Positions 43,014-53,136 of a DNA stretch of 64,000 bases are shown here, piece by piece (positions within the stretch are counted from its first letter, which is position 1; each line of letters opens with the position of its first letter). This DNA comes from Kocuria soli. Lineage in GTDB: Bacteria > Actinomycetota > Actinomycetes > Actinomycetales > Micrococcaceae. The stretch covers positions 124,001 to 188,000 of the forward strand of contig NZ_RKMF01000002.1 of NCBI RefSeq assembly GCF_003797835.1, read 5' to 3'. Both the position numbers and the translations under genes were made by a program. The notes under the pieces are model-generated. The model saw only the letters and a list, made by a program, of their open reading frames with translations, had not been told where the DNA came from and searched no databases.

Positions 43014-44870
43014 ATGGCATCGTCCACCAAGAGCTCTCCGGGCTCGAAGAACCGCACCGAGGTCTCGCGTGCGTTGAGCACGGCGCGTGCGTCCCTGATC
43101 GGGTTGGTCGTGATCCTGATCGTTCTCATCGGGCTGTTGGCCTGGGGAGCGGGCCGGGGGAGCACCAACTGGACCCCGCGGTTGGCGCTGGACCTCGAAG
43201 GTGGAACCCAGATGGTCCTCACCCCGCGGTTGCAGGGGGAGGAGGAAGGCAAGGAGATCACCCCGGAGCAGCTCGACCAAGCGGTCGAGATCATCCGCCA
43301 GCGTGTCGACGGCTCCGGTGTCTCCGAGGCCGAGGTGACCACCCAGGGCGGGTCCAACATCGTGGTGTCCATGCCCGGCACCCCGGACCAGGCCACGCGT
43401 GAACTGATCCAGACCTCCGCGGAGATGTCCTTCCGGCCCGTGCTGCTGACGGGCGCCGCCGAAGCCGTTCCGGAGGATCAGCGCACCGCGGAGGAGGACC
43501 TCCCGAAGCCCACGGAGGACCCAAAGGACTCCTCGGACACCAACTGGATCACTGCGGATCTCATGAAGGAGTACGAGTCCACCGATTGCACGCAGCCGCA
43601 GACGCCGGAGGAACGGGCTGCCCAGCCCACGGACAAGGCGATCGTCGCTTGTGGGCCGCAGGAGGGCGCCAAGTACATCCTGGGGCCCGTGGAAATCGCC
43701 GGCACGGAGATCTCCGACTCGAGCTACGGCATGGCTCAGGGGCAGGGCGGAACCACGTCCGGTCAGTGGGGCGTGGACCTGCAGTTCAACGAGGAAGGCA
43801 CCAAGACCTTCGAGTCGCTCTCCGAACGGCTCTACAACATCGGCCAGACCAGCCCCGGCGACGCACGCAACCAGTTCGCGATCCTGCTGGACGGTGAGGT
43901 CATCTCGGCGCCGACGATGGACGCGGTGATCCCCAACGGCAAGGCCCAGATCACGGGCCAGTTCACGGAGGACTCGGCCGCGTTCTTGTCCGAACAGTTG
44001 CGCTACGGCTCCCTGCCGGTGAGTTTCTCGATCGCCTCCGAGCAGCAGATCTCCGCGACCCTCGGCGCCGACCAGTTGCGCATGGGCATCATCGCTGGCC
44101 TCATCGGGCTGGGGCTCGTGGCGCTGTGGTCGATCATCCAGTACAAGTGGCTCGGTTGGGTCAACATCATCTCGCTGGTGGTCTTGGGCATCATGTCCTG
44201 GCTGGCCATCACGCTGCTCGGGTGGGGACTGAACTACCGGCTGTCCCTGGCCGGTGTCGCCGGTCTGATCGTGGCCATCGGCATGGCCGCCGACTCCTTC
44301 ATCGTCTACTTCGAGCGCATCCGTGACGAGGTCCGGATCGGGCGCACGATTCCGGCGGCTATTGACCACGGGTGGAAGCGCGCCCAGCAGACGATCCTGG
44401 CCTCCAAGGCCGTGAACCTGATCGCCTCCGTGGTCCTGTACTTCGTGGCGGTCGGCAACGTGCGGGGCTTCGCCTTCACCCTGGGACTGACGGCCGTGAT
44501 CGACCTGCTGGTCGTGTTCTTCTTCACCCACCCGGTCATGGTGTTCCTCTCCCGGACCCGGTACTTCGGGCAGGGCAGCCCTGGGTCTGGTCTGGATCCC
44601 AAGGCCCTCGACGCCATGCCCTTCTACCGCGGTGGCGGAAAGTTCCGGACCCCCGAGGACCTGGATCCGGCCTCCGGGTCCACCCAGGCCGACTCCGACG
44701 TCGTCGACGCGCCGGGAGCACAGTCTCCTGACTCCGACGACGGATCGGTTGCCCGGTCCCGCACCAAGGCCGCCCGCGCCGTGCCGACCGGGGTGGACGA
44801 CGGCCTGACCCTTGCCGAACGACGACGACGCGCCCGCCGCGAGGCCGCCGACACCAACGAGGAGGTCTGA
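43014..44870 (+). CDS. secD: Protein translocase subunit SecD
   Basis: 618 residues from ATG 43014. One N-terminal membrane segment (LIGLVVILIVLIGLLAWGAG), LALDLEGGTQMVLTPRLQ (D1 signature), a large extracytoplasmic P1 region including a low-complexity acidic insert (about residues 145-215), FAILLDGEVISAPTMDAVIP, then five more membrane segments: ISATLGADQLRMGIIAGLIG, AGLIVAIGMAADSFIVYFER (D4-type motif with Asp and Arg) and the following ones. It uses the proton-motive force to help pull secreted proteins through SecYEG. The long C-terminal tail (about 540-618) is charged and disordered. secF overlaps its stop. Confidence 0.96.
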   Translation: MASSTKSSPGSKNRTEVSRALSTARASLIGLVVILIVLIGLLAWGAGRGSTNWTPRLALDLEGGTQMVLTPRLQGEEEGKEITPEQLDQAVEIIRQRVDGSGVSEAEVTTQGGSNIVVSMPGTPDQATRELIQTSAEMSFRPVLLTGAAEAVPEDQRTAEEDLPKPTEDPKDSSDTNWITADLMKEYESTDCTQPQTPEERAAQPTDKAIVACGPQEGAKYILGPVEIAGTEISDSSYGMAQGQGGTTSGQWGVDLQFNEEGTKTFESLSERLYNIGQTSPGDARNQFAILLDGEVISAPTMDAVIPNGKAQITGQFTEDSAAFLSEQLRYGSLPVSFSIASEQQISATLGADQLRMGIIAGLIGLGLVALWSIIQYKWLGWVNIISLVVLGIMSWLAITLLGWGLNYRLSLAGVAGLIVAIGMAADSFIVYFERIRDEVRIGRTIPAAIDHGWKRAQQTILASKAVNLIASVVLYFVAVGNVRGFAFTLGLTAVIDLLVVFFFTHPVMVFLSRTRYFGQGSPGSGLDPKALDAMPFYRGGGKFRTPEDLDPASGSTQADSDVVDAPGAQSPDSDDGSVARSRTKAARAVPTGVDDGLTLAERRRRARREAADTNEEV

Positions 44871-45922
44871 TGTCACGCTTCGCTGATTTCGGAAACGATC
44901 TCTACAGCGGACGGAAGTCCTTCCCGTTCGTTCCCAGACGCCGGCTGTGGTTGAGCATCGCAGCGGTCCTGGTGGTCATCTCGGCCCTGATTCCGGTGGT
45001 GCGCGGAGGCTTCAACCTCGGCATCGATTTCACCGGTGGCTCGGAGTTTGTGGTCTCGGACGTGTCCGACGCCAGCGTGGAGCCCGGCGAACAGGCCGTC
45101 GCGGACACCGGGCACGACGGACAGTCCACGGTGACCAACATCGCCCCCGGCACGGTACGCGTGCAGACCGAGCAGTTGGACGACGACAAGACCCTGGCCG
45201 TCCGCGACGCTCTGGTTCAGGCCTACGACGTCTCCGAGGACCAGGTCGCCTCCAACTTCGTGGGGCCCACCTGGGGAGCCGGCATCTCCCAGCAGATGAT
45301 CCGCGGACTGGCGATCTTCCTGGGGCTCACGGCGATCATGATGGCCCTGTACTTCCGCACCTGGAAGATGTCTCTGGCCTCCATGGCCGGTGTGTTCGTG
45401 ACGGTTGCCCTCACGGTGGGCACCTACTCCCTGATCGGTTTCGAGGTCACGCCCTCGGCGATCATCGGGTTCCTGACCGTGTTGTCCTACTCGCTGTACG
45501 ACACGGTGGTGGTCTTCGACAAGGTCAGGGAGAACACCAAGGGCGTGCTCGACGGCACCGCGCCGCAACCCAGGGCGGGCAAGGGTTTCTCGGACCAGAT
45601 CAACCTGGCCGCCAACCAGACCCTGGTGCGTTCGATCAACACGTCCGTGGTGGGCCTCCTCCCGGTCGGGGCCATCCTGTTCATCGGCGCCGCGCTGCTG
45701 GGTGCGGGCACGCTCAAGGACCTCGCCCTGGCCCAGTTCGTGGGCATCGTGTGGGGCACCCTGGCCACGCTGTTCGTTGCGACGCCGGTGTACGCCGCGC
45801 TGCGGGGCATGGAACCCGCCGTACGGAAGCAGGATCGCGAGGCCGCTGACCGTGCCGCTCGCGGCGACGGACCCGACCGTGCGGTCTCAGGCCGTGGGCG
45901 TTCCGGAGCGTCAACGGCCTGA
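44870..45922 (+). CDS. secF: Protein translocase subunit SecF
   Basis: 350 residues. Start ATG 44870 overlaps the secD TGA by one base. FNLGIDFTGGSEFVVSDVSD is the SecF D1 motif (residues about 46-65), with six membrane segments and the family stretch VLSYSLYDTVVVFDKVREN (Asp and Arg residues of the proton path), TLVRSINTSVVGLLPVGAIL and FVGIVWGTLATLFVATPVY. It works with SecD and YajC in export. Confidence 0.96.
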   Translation: MSRFADFGNDLYSGRKSFPFVPRRRLWLSIAAVLVVISALIPVVRGGFNLGIDFTGGSEFVVSDVSDASVEPGEQAVADTGHDGQSTVTNIAPGTVRVQTEQLDDDKTLAVRDALVQAYDVSEDQVASNFVGPTWGAGISQQMIRGLAIFLGLTAIMMALYFRTWKMSLASMAGVFVTVALTVGTYSLIGFEVTPSAIIGFLTVLSYSLYDTVVVFDKVRENTKGVLDGTAPQPRAGKGFSDQINLAANQTLVRSINTSVVGLLPVGAILFIGAALLGAGTLKDLALAQFVGIVWGTLATLFVATPVYAALRGMEPAVRKQDREAADRAARGDGPDRAVSGRGRSGASTA

Positions 45923-46022
45923 ACGCGAGCGGGACGCCCCTAGAATTGGTATTCATCCGTTACGGAAACTGCTCCGGGCCTGACCCGGCGCCACCGGTGC
46001 GGATGAGCTGAAGGAGGCGGAC

Positions 46023-48506
46023 GTGGACCACAACACTCTCCATCCCGGTCCGGGCGGAAGTTCCGGGCCCGACGCCGGGGCGAACAGCGGTGAGAACCAG
46101 GCTCCCCGGACCCAACCTGACCCGGAACAGTCGACCTCCCCGGCGCCGGGTCAGTACCGGCCGCGCGTCGGCAGCCCCGGTACGCACGGTGTGGTTCCGG
46201 CCTCCCGTCCGGTGTTCGGACGTCCCGTGTTCCCCGGGCGCTCGGAGCGCACCCGCTCCGCGTTGTCCTATCTGTCGGGGGCATCCATTTCACGCTCGCC
46301 CCTGATCGAACCGCTGTTGCGTACGGTCCGGGAGAACGCCCCGGAGGAGGATCTCAGCGTCCTGCAGCGCGCGTTCGCCGTGGCTGATCGGCAGCACGAA
46401 GGGCAGAAGCGCAAGAGCGGTGACCCGTACATCACCCACCCGGTGGCGGTGAGCACCATCCTGGCCGAACTCGGCATGACCGGTCCGGTCCTGGTCGCCG
46501 CGTTGCTGCACGACACCGTGGAGGACACGGACTACACGCTGGACGACCTCACCGCCGATTTCGGTGAGGAAGTGGCTCATCTGGTCGATGGCGTGACCAA
46601 GCTCGAAAAGGTCCAGTACGGCGAACACGCGCAGGCGGAGACCGTGCGCAAGATGATCGTGGCCATGGCCCGTGACATCCGCGTACTCCTGATCAAACTG
46701 GCCGACCGTCTCCACAACGCCCGGACCTGGCGCTTCGTTTCGCAGGAATCCTCGGCCAAGAAGGCACGCGAGACCTTGGAGATCTTCGCCCCGCTGGCCC
46801 ACCGCCTGGGGCTCAACACCATCAAATGGGAGCTCGAAGACCTGTCCTTCGCGGCCCTCTACCCCAAGATCTACGACGAGATCGTGCGCATGGTCGGCGA
46901 ACGCCAACCGCAACGGGAACGCAATCTGGCCCAGATCCGGGCTCTGGTGGCCGAGGACCTGGCGGAGTCCGGGATCGAGGCTGTGATCACCGGCCGTCCC
47001 AAGCACTACTACTCCGTGTATCAGAAGATGATCGTGCGCGGTAAGGACTTCGACGAGATCCACGACCTCCTGGCCGTACGTGTCCTGGTGTCCTCGGTGC
47101 GCGAGTGCTATGCGGCACTCGGTTCCCTGCACGCCCGGTGGCGTCCGTTGCCGGGGCGGTTCAAGGACTACATCGCCATGCCGAAGTTCAACATGTACCA
47201 GTCCCTGCACACCACGGTGCTGGGGCCCGGTGGGCGCCCGGTCGAGATCCAGATCCGCACCCACGAGATGCATCGCCGCGCCGAGTACGGCGTCGCCGCG
47301 CACTGGAAGTACAAGGACCACGCCAAACAGGGCGGGGCCGGAGAGACCCCCAAGGCCAGTTCCGGGGACATGGGCTGGCTCAAGTCCCTGGTGTCCTGGC
47401 AGGACGAGACCAAGGACTCCACCGAGTTCCTGGACAGCCTGCGGTACCAGATCGACACCAAAGAGGTCTACGTCTTCACCCCGCGCGGGGACGTCATGGC
47501 CCTGCCCGCGGGGTCGACGCCCGTCGACTTCGCCTACGCGGTGCACACGGAGGTGGGGCACAAGACCATCGGTGCGCGCGTGAACGGGAAGCTGGTGGCG
47601 CTGTCCTCGACCCTCCAGCACGGGGACTGGGTGGAGGTTCTCACCTCCAAGTCCGAAGGTGCGGGCCCGTCCCAGGACTGGCTCAAGTTCGTCTCCTCGC
47701 CCCGCGCCAAGTCGAAGATCAAGCAGTACTTCTCCAAGGAACGCCGCGAGGAGGCCATCACCCGCGGCCAGGAGGCGCTGACCCGCGCGCTGCGCAAGCA
47801 CCACCTGCCCTTGCAGCGGACCGTGACACAGGAGGGCCTGGTCTCGGTCGCCCAGCAGCTGAACAAGTCGGACATCACCGCGCTCTACGAGGCGATCGGC
47901 AACGAGGTGGTCTCCTCCCGGGAGGTCATCGACCTGCTGGTGGAGTCCGCCGGTGGTGCGGAGGGCTCGGTCGAGGACCTGGTGGACAACACCTCCGCGA
48001 TCAGGCCGGTGCGGCAGGGCATCGCGGACTCCGGGGTCGCCGTCGACGGTGCCAGCGACGTCTACGTCAAGCTCGCCCGGTGCTGCACACCCGTTCCCCC
48101 GGACGACATCATCGGTTTCGTGACCCGCGGCCAGGGCATCTCGGTCCACCGCACGGACTGTGCGAACATGCGCAATCAGGGTGATTCCGAGCGGATGGTG
48201 CCCGTGCACTGGGCGCCAACCCAGTCCTCGGTGTTCCTGGTCGAGATCCAGGTCGAGGCGCTCGATCGGCAGAAGCTGCTCTCGGATGTCACCCGCGTGC
48301 TCTCCGAGAACCACGTGAACATCCTGGCTGCCAACGTGCACACGTCCTCCGACCGCCTGGCGATCTCCCGTTTCTCCTTCGAGATGGGGGACGCCCGGTA
48401 CCTGGACCACGTGCTCAACCAGGTCCGCAACATCGATGGCGTGTACGACGTCTACCGGACCTCCGCCCAGCAGCGCCTGCCGGACACCCCGCGGTCCTTG
48501 GCCTGA
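46023..48506 (+). CDS. rel: Bifunctional (p)ppGpp synthetase/hydrolase Rel
   Basis: 827 residues from GTG 46023 (AAGGAGG 8 bases upstream). Order: an unstructured N-terminus of about 75 residues; the HD hydrolase domain ([34 protein letters not shown] with the HD pair, [14 protein letters not shown]); the synthetase domain ([20 protein letters not shown] with the RxKD motif typical of bifunctional Rel rather than EXDD of synthetase-only RelA, then [19 protein letters not shown]); TGS ([20 protein letters not shown]); zinc-finger region ([20 protein letters not shown]); and ACT ([20 protein letters not shown]). It makes and degrades (p)ppGpp in the stringent response. It stands alone, 100 bases after secF. 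Confidence 0.96.
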   Translation: MDHNTLHPGPGGSSGPDAGANSGENQAPRTQPDPEQSTSPAPGQYRPRVGSPGTHGVVPASRPVFGRPVFPGRSERTRSALSYLSGASISRSPLIEPLLRTVRENAPEEDLSVLQRAFAVADRQHEGQKRKSGDPYITHPVAVSTILAELGMTGPVLVAALLHDTVEDTDYTLDDLTADFGEEVAHLVDGVTKLEKVQYGEHAQAETVRKMIVAMARDIRVLLIKLADRLHNARTWRFVSQESSAKKARETLEIFAPLAHRLGLNTIKWELEDLSFAALYPKIYDEIVRMVGERQPQRERNLAQIRALVAEDLAESGIEAVITGRPKHYYSVYQKMIVRGKDFDEIHDLLAVRVLVSSVRECYAALGSLHARWRPLPGRFKDYIAMPKFNMYQSLHTTVLGPGGRPVEIQIRTHEMHRRAEYGVAAHWKYKDHAKQGGAGETPKASSGDMGWLKSLVSWQDETKDSTEFLDSLRYQIDTKEVYVFTPRGDVMALPAGSTPVDFAYAVHTEVGHKTIGARVNGKLVALSSTLQHGDWVEVLTSKSEGAGPSQDWLKFVSSPRAKSKIKQYFSKERREEAITRGQEALTRALRKHHLPLQRTVTQEGLVSVAQQLNKSDITALYEAIGNEVVSSREVIDLLVESAGGAEGSVEDLVDNTSAIRPVRQGIADSGVAVDGASDVYVKLARCCTPVPPDDIIGFVTRGQGISVHRTDCANMRNQGDSERMVPVHWAPTQSSVFLVEIQVEALDRQKLLSDVTRVLSENHVNILAANVHTSSDRLAISRFSFEMGDARYLDHVLNQVRNIDGVYDVYRTSAQQRLPDTPRSLA

Positions 48507-48606
48507 TTACTCCGGGACGGCAACCTGCTCGGTTTCGGTATCCCTGTCGGGAAGGGCGACGATACGGCCTGCGGCGGGCGCTCCTCGCCCTCAGGCGTGC
48601 GAGGGG

Positions 48607-49077
48607 TCAGCTCCGAGACGCCTCGACGGCCTTCTCGACCTCGGCGACCACTACGCGGCGCTGCGTCCACACCACCTCGACTGCGGCCTGACGTACGGCG
48701 GCATCCTCACCGAGCATCGCATCGGTCAGGACTTGGGGGACCACCTGCCAGAAGAAGCCGTACGGGTCGCGGATCCACGAGCACTCGAGCTCCTCGCCGC
48801 CGGCTGCGAGGATCCCGTCCCAGAAACGGTCGAGCTCGGTCTGGTCGGCGACCGTCAGGAAGAACGAGGACGCCATGGTCGGGTCTCCCATGTGCGGGGC
48901 GCCGAGGATCTGGTACGGCGTGCCCGCGATCGTCAGGTCGATGACCACGGGATCGTTCGGGCCGTCGAGCTCGATGACCTTTTCGATACGGGAGTCGGGC
49001 GCGAGCGACGTCCACAGTTCGGCGGCCGCGACCGCCTTTTCACGATCCAGGGACAAGCAAGTGCGGCATGCAGACAT
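48607..49077 (-). CDS. VOC-superfamily protein (3-demethylubiquinone methyltransferase/PhnB type)
   Basis: 156 residues from ATG 49077-49075 (GAGAGGAAC upstream). Residues 1-135 form one PhnB-like glyoxalase/VOC unit: CRTCLSLDREKAVAAAELWT, VVIDLTIAGTPYQILGAPHM, SSFFLTVADQTELDRFWDGI, ECSWIRDPYGFFWQVVPQVL. The motif DPYGFFWQVVP with the closing strands is typical of the 3-dmu-9_3-mt family. The substrate is unknown; metal ligands are not certain. The longer start at 49170 adds a non-conserved segment. Confidence 0.82.
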   Translation of the reverse strand: MSACRTCLSLDREKAVAAAELWTSLAPDSRIEKVIELDGPNDPVVIDLTIAGTPYQILGAPHMGDPTMASSFFLTVADQTELDRFWDGILAAGGEELECSWIRDPYGFFWQVVPQVLTDAMLGEDAAVRQAAVEVVWTQRRVVVAEVEKAVEASRS

Positions 49078-49267
49078 GGTGTTCCTCTCTCGGGCCGGTG
49101 GGGGCACGGTTGCCCGAGCTGGACGCTCGGTTCCACCGTAGGACGGCGGCGGCGCGGCGGCAACGTCCATGGGGGAAAAGGTAGACGCGATGCTCGGTTA
49201 CCGACCCCGGAAGGCCCGGGCACGATCTCGGTGCCGAGTTTGGGAATAGGAGGTTCGGTGAGTACCG

Positions 49268-49867
49268 CTAGTCCGGAACGTCCAGGCCCAGGGCACGGCA
49301 GACGCGACGTACGCGCATCACGCCGCGGGCCCGTCCGGGGAGGCGGGGCAGGTTGCGCAGCACGGCGACGACGGCGCCCGGGTCCACCGCCAGATGCGGA
49401 GCCGAGAGCAGGAGCCGCAGCGGGGTCTCCGCGGCGGGGTGATCCCAGCAGGCGAGGTCCGCGGCGGTACGCAGGGGCGTGGTCACCTGGATGTCGTGGA
49501 ACCGGTCGACGTCCTGCGGTGGATAGACCAGTTGACGCACGCACCAGGGGATCGCAGCCCCGACCGGTGACGGGCGCATGGTGGTCCTGTGTCTGCGGTG
49601 GACCATGAACCACAGCATCTCGGGGGCGGGAGCACACGAGTGGAACCATGCGGCGGCGTCACGGTGCAAGACCCCGGTGGTGTTCACACCGGCGGAGGTC
49701 ACCATGCGGACACCCTCCGCGCGGATCTCTCGCGTCACAGGCACCCCGGCCGTCACGAACACGGGGCCGAGCAAAGGTGTGATCAGCCCTTCCCGGGCCA
49801 TGGACGCCACCTCGGCCGGGCCCACTCCGCGACCGTCGTCCGGGCTCCACAGAACATCTCTGGCCAC
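49268..49867 (-). CDS. Conserved hypothetical protein with AbiEi/type IV antitoxin-like features
   Basis: About 199 residues if translation starts at GTG 49867; the frame remains open to ATG 49960 with a Pro/Gly/Trp-rich stretch built on short DNA repeats (CACCACGGCG) that looks unreal. The body has AEVASMAREGLITPLLGPVF (winged-helix-like entry), TGVLHRDAAAWFHSC, HRRHRTTMRPSPVGAAIPWC and VTTPLRTAADLACWDHPAAE. That last segment resembles the C-terminal domain of actinobacterial AbiEi-like/DUF559-associated proteins. No toxin partner lies next to it. The role is unknown; the start is uncertain. Confidence 0.55.
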   Translation of the reverse strand: MARDVLWSPDDGRGVGPAEVASMAREGLITPLLGPVFVTAGVPVTREIRAEGVRMVTSAGVNTTGVLHRDAAAWFHSCAPAPEMLWFMVHRRHRTTMRPSPVGAAIPWCVRQLVYPPQDVDRFHDIQVTTPLRTAADLACWDHPAAETPLRLLLSAPHLAVDPGAVVAVLRNLPRLPGRARGVMRVRRVCRALGLDVPD

Positions 49868-49942
49868 CACGGGCGGCCCCGGCCACCACGGCGTTCCCGG
49901 GCACCACGGCGATCCCGAGCCCAGCGGAGGGGCGGAAAGGCA

Positions 49943-49978
49943 ACGGGGTTCGACGGTCATGTGACCATCGAACCCCGT
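49943..49978 (-). terminator. 17-bp-arm hairpin after the DUF349 gene
   Basis: Arms 49943-49959 (ACGGGGTTCGACGGTCA) and 49962-49978 (TGACCATCGAACCCCGT) pair at 16 of 17 positions around a 2-base centre. It lies 58 bases beyond the stop of the reverse-strand DUF349 gene, a fitting terminator. The ATG at 49960 lies in its centre, which argues against that ATG being the start of the next gene. Confidence 0.6.
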
Positions 49979-50035
49979 GGTGTCCGGACCTGGAAGAACC
50001 CCTGGCGTCCTGTGGACGACCGAGCCAGGGGCCGC

Positions 50036-51538
50036 TCAGATCCCGGCGGCCGAACGCTTGATCATGTCGCGCATGGCCTCGGCGCTCTGCAACTCCCCAC
50101 CGAGCTTCTTCACCTTGGTGCTGTCACCGGCGGCCTGAGCCGCCTCGACCTGTGCCTGCAGCTCCGTGACCTTGTCCTCCGCCTGGGTCAACAGGGCGTT
50201 CGAGCGCACCTCGGGTTCGGAGGCGACCTTCTTGGCCCGGTGACCGGAGTCGGCATCCCGTACCGCCTCCTCGACCGCCTGCAACTCGTTCTCGATCCGC
50301 TTGAAATGGGCCCGCGGAACCTTGCCGATGGCATCCCAACGGTCCTGGATTCCGGAGAGCTTCTTGCGGGCCGCGCGAACATCCGTCACCGGGAGCAGCT
50401 GCTTGGCCTCCTCGACCAGCTCCTGCTTGAGCTTGAGGTTCTCCTCGAACTCCTGCTCCACCTGCTCGTTGGCGGCCTTCCGGGCGTCGAAGAAGACGTC
50501 CTGAGCGGCGCGGAACCTGGCCCACAGGGCGTCGTCGTCCCGCCGCGAGGCACGCGGAGATGCCTTCCAACGATCCATGAGGTCGCGGTACTTGCCCGCG
50601 GTGACGTTCCAGTCGGTCGAGGTCTGCAGCGCCTCGGCCTCGGCAATCAGCCGCTCCTTGGCGCGCTTGGCCTCGGCATTGGTCTCGTCCAGGTGGGAGA
50701 AGAAGGCCCGACGGTGCCGGTCGAAGGTCGTGCGGGCGTTACGGAAACGCTTCCACAGCGCCTCTTCGTCCTTGCGTGACAACCGGATACCGGACTTCTG
50801 GTGGGCCTTCCACTGGTCGAACAGCTCACCCATCCGGGCCGAGGACTGCTTCCACTGGATCTTCTGCGGGTCCTGGCCCGAGATCTTCTCGGCCTCCTGC
50901 ACGATCGCATCCCGCTGGGCGAAGTGCTCGGCCTTCGCGGCTTCGGTGGCGCGCTTGTGCTCCGCCTCGAGCTCCGCGATCCGGGGCCGAAGGGCCTCCA
51001 GGCGGGCCTCCAGCGCCTTGATGTCGCCGACCAGCTTCCGCTCGGAGAGCTGGGCCAGCACGTGGTCGGCGTTGCGGTTCATGTCCGAGGAGGCGTTGCC
51101 CGCCTCCACCCGCTGTTCCAGAACGTCGACGAGCGTACGGGCCTCCTCGAACTTCTTCACGAAATACGCCAGGGCCTCGTCCGCCGGAACATCGGGCACC
51201 TGACCGCACAGGACCTTCTCCGTCTCGGTCGCTCCGCCCTCGGCCTCTCCGCCGTCGGCGGTGGCCCCACCCTTGACCAGGACGTAAACGTGGCCGTCCT
51301 CGGTCACCTCACCGAACGGGCGCGCGGCTTCCAACTGCTCCGAGGTCAGGGACTCCAGGGCACTGCCACCGGCTTCCGCGCCGGAGGGGGCCGCCGCCGG
51401 CGCCGGAGCCGGGACGGAGGATCCCGGGGCCGTGGGGTGCGACTTCACGATGGAGGGCTTGACCCCCGAGGGCTTCACCGCCGCGGGCGTGGGCACCTGA
51501 GGCTGGTTCTGGTCGTCGGATTCGAGACGTTCGGTCAC
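50036..51538 (-). CDS. DUF349-domain coiled-coil protein
   Basis: About 500 residues from GTG 51538. A disordered Pro/Ala-rich N-terminus (residues 1-75) precedes a coiled-coil region (KFEEARTLVDVLEQRVEAGN, ERKLVGDIKALEARLEALRP). Then come at least three DUF349 repeats of about 75 residues, each with the pattern W-(K/D)-xxx-(R/K)...F-xx-hh (KIQWKQSSARMGELFDQWKA, YRDLMDRWKASPRASRRDDD, IQDRWDAIGKVPRAHFKRIE). The function of DUF349 proteins is not established; actinobacterial copies near rel are conserved. It is cytoplasmic and highly charged. Confidence 0.85.
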   Translation of the reverse strand: MTERLESDDQNQPQVPTPAAVKPSGVKPSIVKSHPTAPGSSVPAPAPAAAPSGAEAGGSALESLTSEQLEAARPFGEVTEDGHVYVLVKGGATADGGEAEGGATETEKVLCGQVPDVPADEALAYFVKKFEEARTLVDVLEQRVEAGNASSDMNRNADHVLAQLSERKLVGDIKALEARLEALRPRIAELEAEHKRATEAAKAEHFAQRDAIVQEAEKISGQDPQKIQWKQSSARMGELFDQWKAHQKSGIRLSRKDEEALWKRFRNARTTFDRHRRAFFSHLDETNAEAKRAKERLIAEAEALQTSTDWNVTAGKYRDLMDRWKASPRASRRDDDALWARFRAAQDVFFDARKAANEQVEQEFEENLKLKQELVEEAKQLLPVTDVRAARKKLSGIQDRWDAIGKVPRAHFKRIENELQAVEEAVRDADSGHRAKKVASEPEVRSNALLTQAEDKVTELQAQVEAAQAAGDSTKVKKLGGELQSAEAMRDMIKRSAAGI

Positions 51539-51783
51539 CGCTGAAACTCTTTCACTCGTGCCGACCCGCGACAGTTCACCTGGTGCGGTGAACGGGTGCG
51601 TCCGGCAGCTCGTCGTGGGGCTACGGGACGCGTCCCGCAGCGCTGTACGGGAACCATGGTAGTCACGGGTCACCGCCGCACGTCGAAGGCACCGCTGAAG
51701 CGCGAGTGGGCCCGACGGCGATCGGCACGGGGCGGGCCTACTATGGTCCCGACTCTCGACCCCCTACCAGGAGACACGTCCCC

Positions 51784-53136
51784 ATGGCTTCCAAGACCTC
51801 CCTGTCCGGTTTCCCCGAGTGGCTTCCCCAGGAGCGACTCGTGGAGCTGCACATGCTGGACACGTTGCGGGAGACCTTCGAACTGCACGGCTTCTCCTCG
51901 ATCGAGACCCGCGCCGTGGAGACCGTCGAACAACTGCTGCGCAAGGGTGAGATCGACAAGGAGGTCTACGGCATCTCCCGCCTGGCCGAGGACGAGGAGG
52001 CAGCGGCCGTCGCAAAGGAAGGCAAACTGGCGCTGCACTTCGACCTCACCGTGCCCTTCGCGCGCTACGTCGTGGACAACGCCGGTCACCTGAACTTCCC
52101 GTTCCGCCGCTACCAGATCCAGAAGGTCTGGCGCGGGGAACGACCGCAGGAAGGGCGGGCCCGCGAGTTCACCCAGGCCGACATCGACGTCGTGGGGGAC
52201 GGCAGCCTCCCGTTCCGGTACGACGTCGAACTCGCCCTGGTCATGATCGACGCCCTCAGCAAGTTGCCGCTGCCCGAGTTCAAGCTGCGGGTCAACAACC
52301 GTAAGCTCGCCGAGGGTTTCTACCGCGGCGTGGGGCTGACCGACGCCCCGGCGGTCCTGCGGGAGATCGACAAGCTGGAGAAGATCGGCCGCGACGCCGT
52401 CGCCGCGAACCTGGTCGAGCACGTGGGGGCCACCGCCGAGCAGGCCGATGCCGCCCTGCAGCTGGCCTCCATCCGGGCCGAGGACACGAGCTTCGTGGAC
52501 CAGGTCCGGGCGCTGGGCGTGCAGGACGACCTGCTCAAGGAAGGCCTGGCGGAGCTGGGCGAGGTGATCGCCGAATGCGTGCGTCGCGCCCCGGGTCGGG
52601 TCGTCGCGGACCTTTCGATCGCCCGTGGGCTGGATTACTACACGGGCACCGTTTACGAAACCGTCCTGGTCGGCCACGAGAAACTCGGCTCCATCTGCTC
52701 GGGTGGCCGTTACGAGTCCCTGGCCAGCACCGGCAAGAAGACCTACCCCGGTGTGGGCCTGTCCATCGGCGTGACCCGTCTGGTCTCTCGCATCCTGTCG
52801 CAGGGCCTGGCCGAGGCCTCCCGCGCCGTTCCCACCGCTGTTCTCGTGTCCCTGACGGACGAGGACTCCTGGTCCGCGGCCCAGGACGTGGCCACCGAAC
52901 TGCGCTCCCGCGGGATTGCCTGCGAGGTCTCGGCCAGCGCCGCGAAGTTCGGCAAGCAGATCAGGTACGCGGACAAGCGCGGCATCCCGTTCGTGTGGTT
53001 CTCCTCGGTGAACGACGACGGTGCGGTGACCCACGAGGTCAAGGACATCCGCTCCGGGGAGCAGGTGGCGGCCGACCCGCGGACCTGGACTCCTCCGACG
53101 GAGGATCTGGCGGTTCGGGTGGTCAATGCACAGTGA
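51784..53136 (+). CDS. hisS: Histidyl-tRNA synthetase
   Basis: 450 residues from ATG 51784. Class II synthetase: LALHFDLTVPFARYVVDNAG (residues about 79-98), motif 2 FRRYQIQKVWRGERPQEGRA, the histidine-binding stretches REFTQADIDVVG and ADLSIARGLDYYTGTVYETV (HisA motif), and motif 3 GVGLSIGVTRLVSRILSQG. The C-terminal anticodon-binding domain has TAVLVSLTDEDSWSAAQDVA. It charges tRNA-His. The 3' end overlaps the convergent lipoprotein gene by 14 bp. Confidence 0.96.
   Translation: MASKTSLSGFPEWLPQERLVELHMLDTLRETFELHGFSSIETRAVETVEQLLRKGEIDKEVYGISRLAEDEEAAAVAKEGKLALHFDLTVPFARYVVDNAGHLNFPFRRYQIQKVWRGERPQEGRAREFTQADIDVVGDGSLPFRYDVELALVMIDALSKLPLPEFKLRVNNRKLAEGFYRGVGLTDAPAVLREIDKLEKIGRDAVAANLVEHVGATAEQADAALQLASIRAEDTSFVDQVRALGVQDDLLKEGLAELGEVIAECVRRAPGRVVADLSIARGLDYYTGTVYETVLVGHEKLGSICSGGRYESLASTGKKTYPGVGLSIGVTRLVSRILSQGLAEASRAVPTAVLVSLTDEDSWSAAQDVATELRSRGIACEVSASAAKFGKQIRYADKRGIPFVWFSSVNDDGAVTHEVKDIRSGEQVAADPRTWTPPTEDLAVRVVNAQ

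Noticed and set aside
46290-48410. 706-codon reverse frame opposite rel
   Set aside because: A shadow frame: low-complexity Gly/Val/His/Arg-rich translation and no start context.
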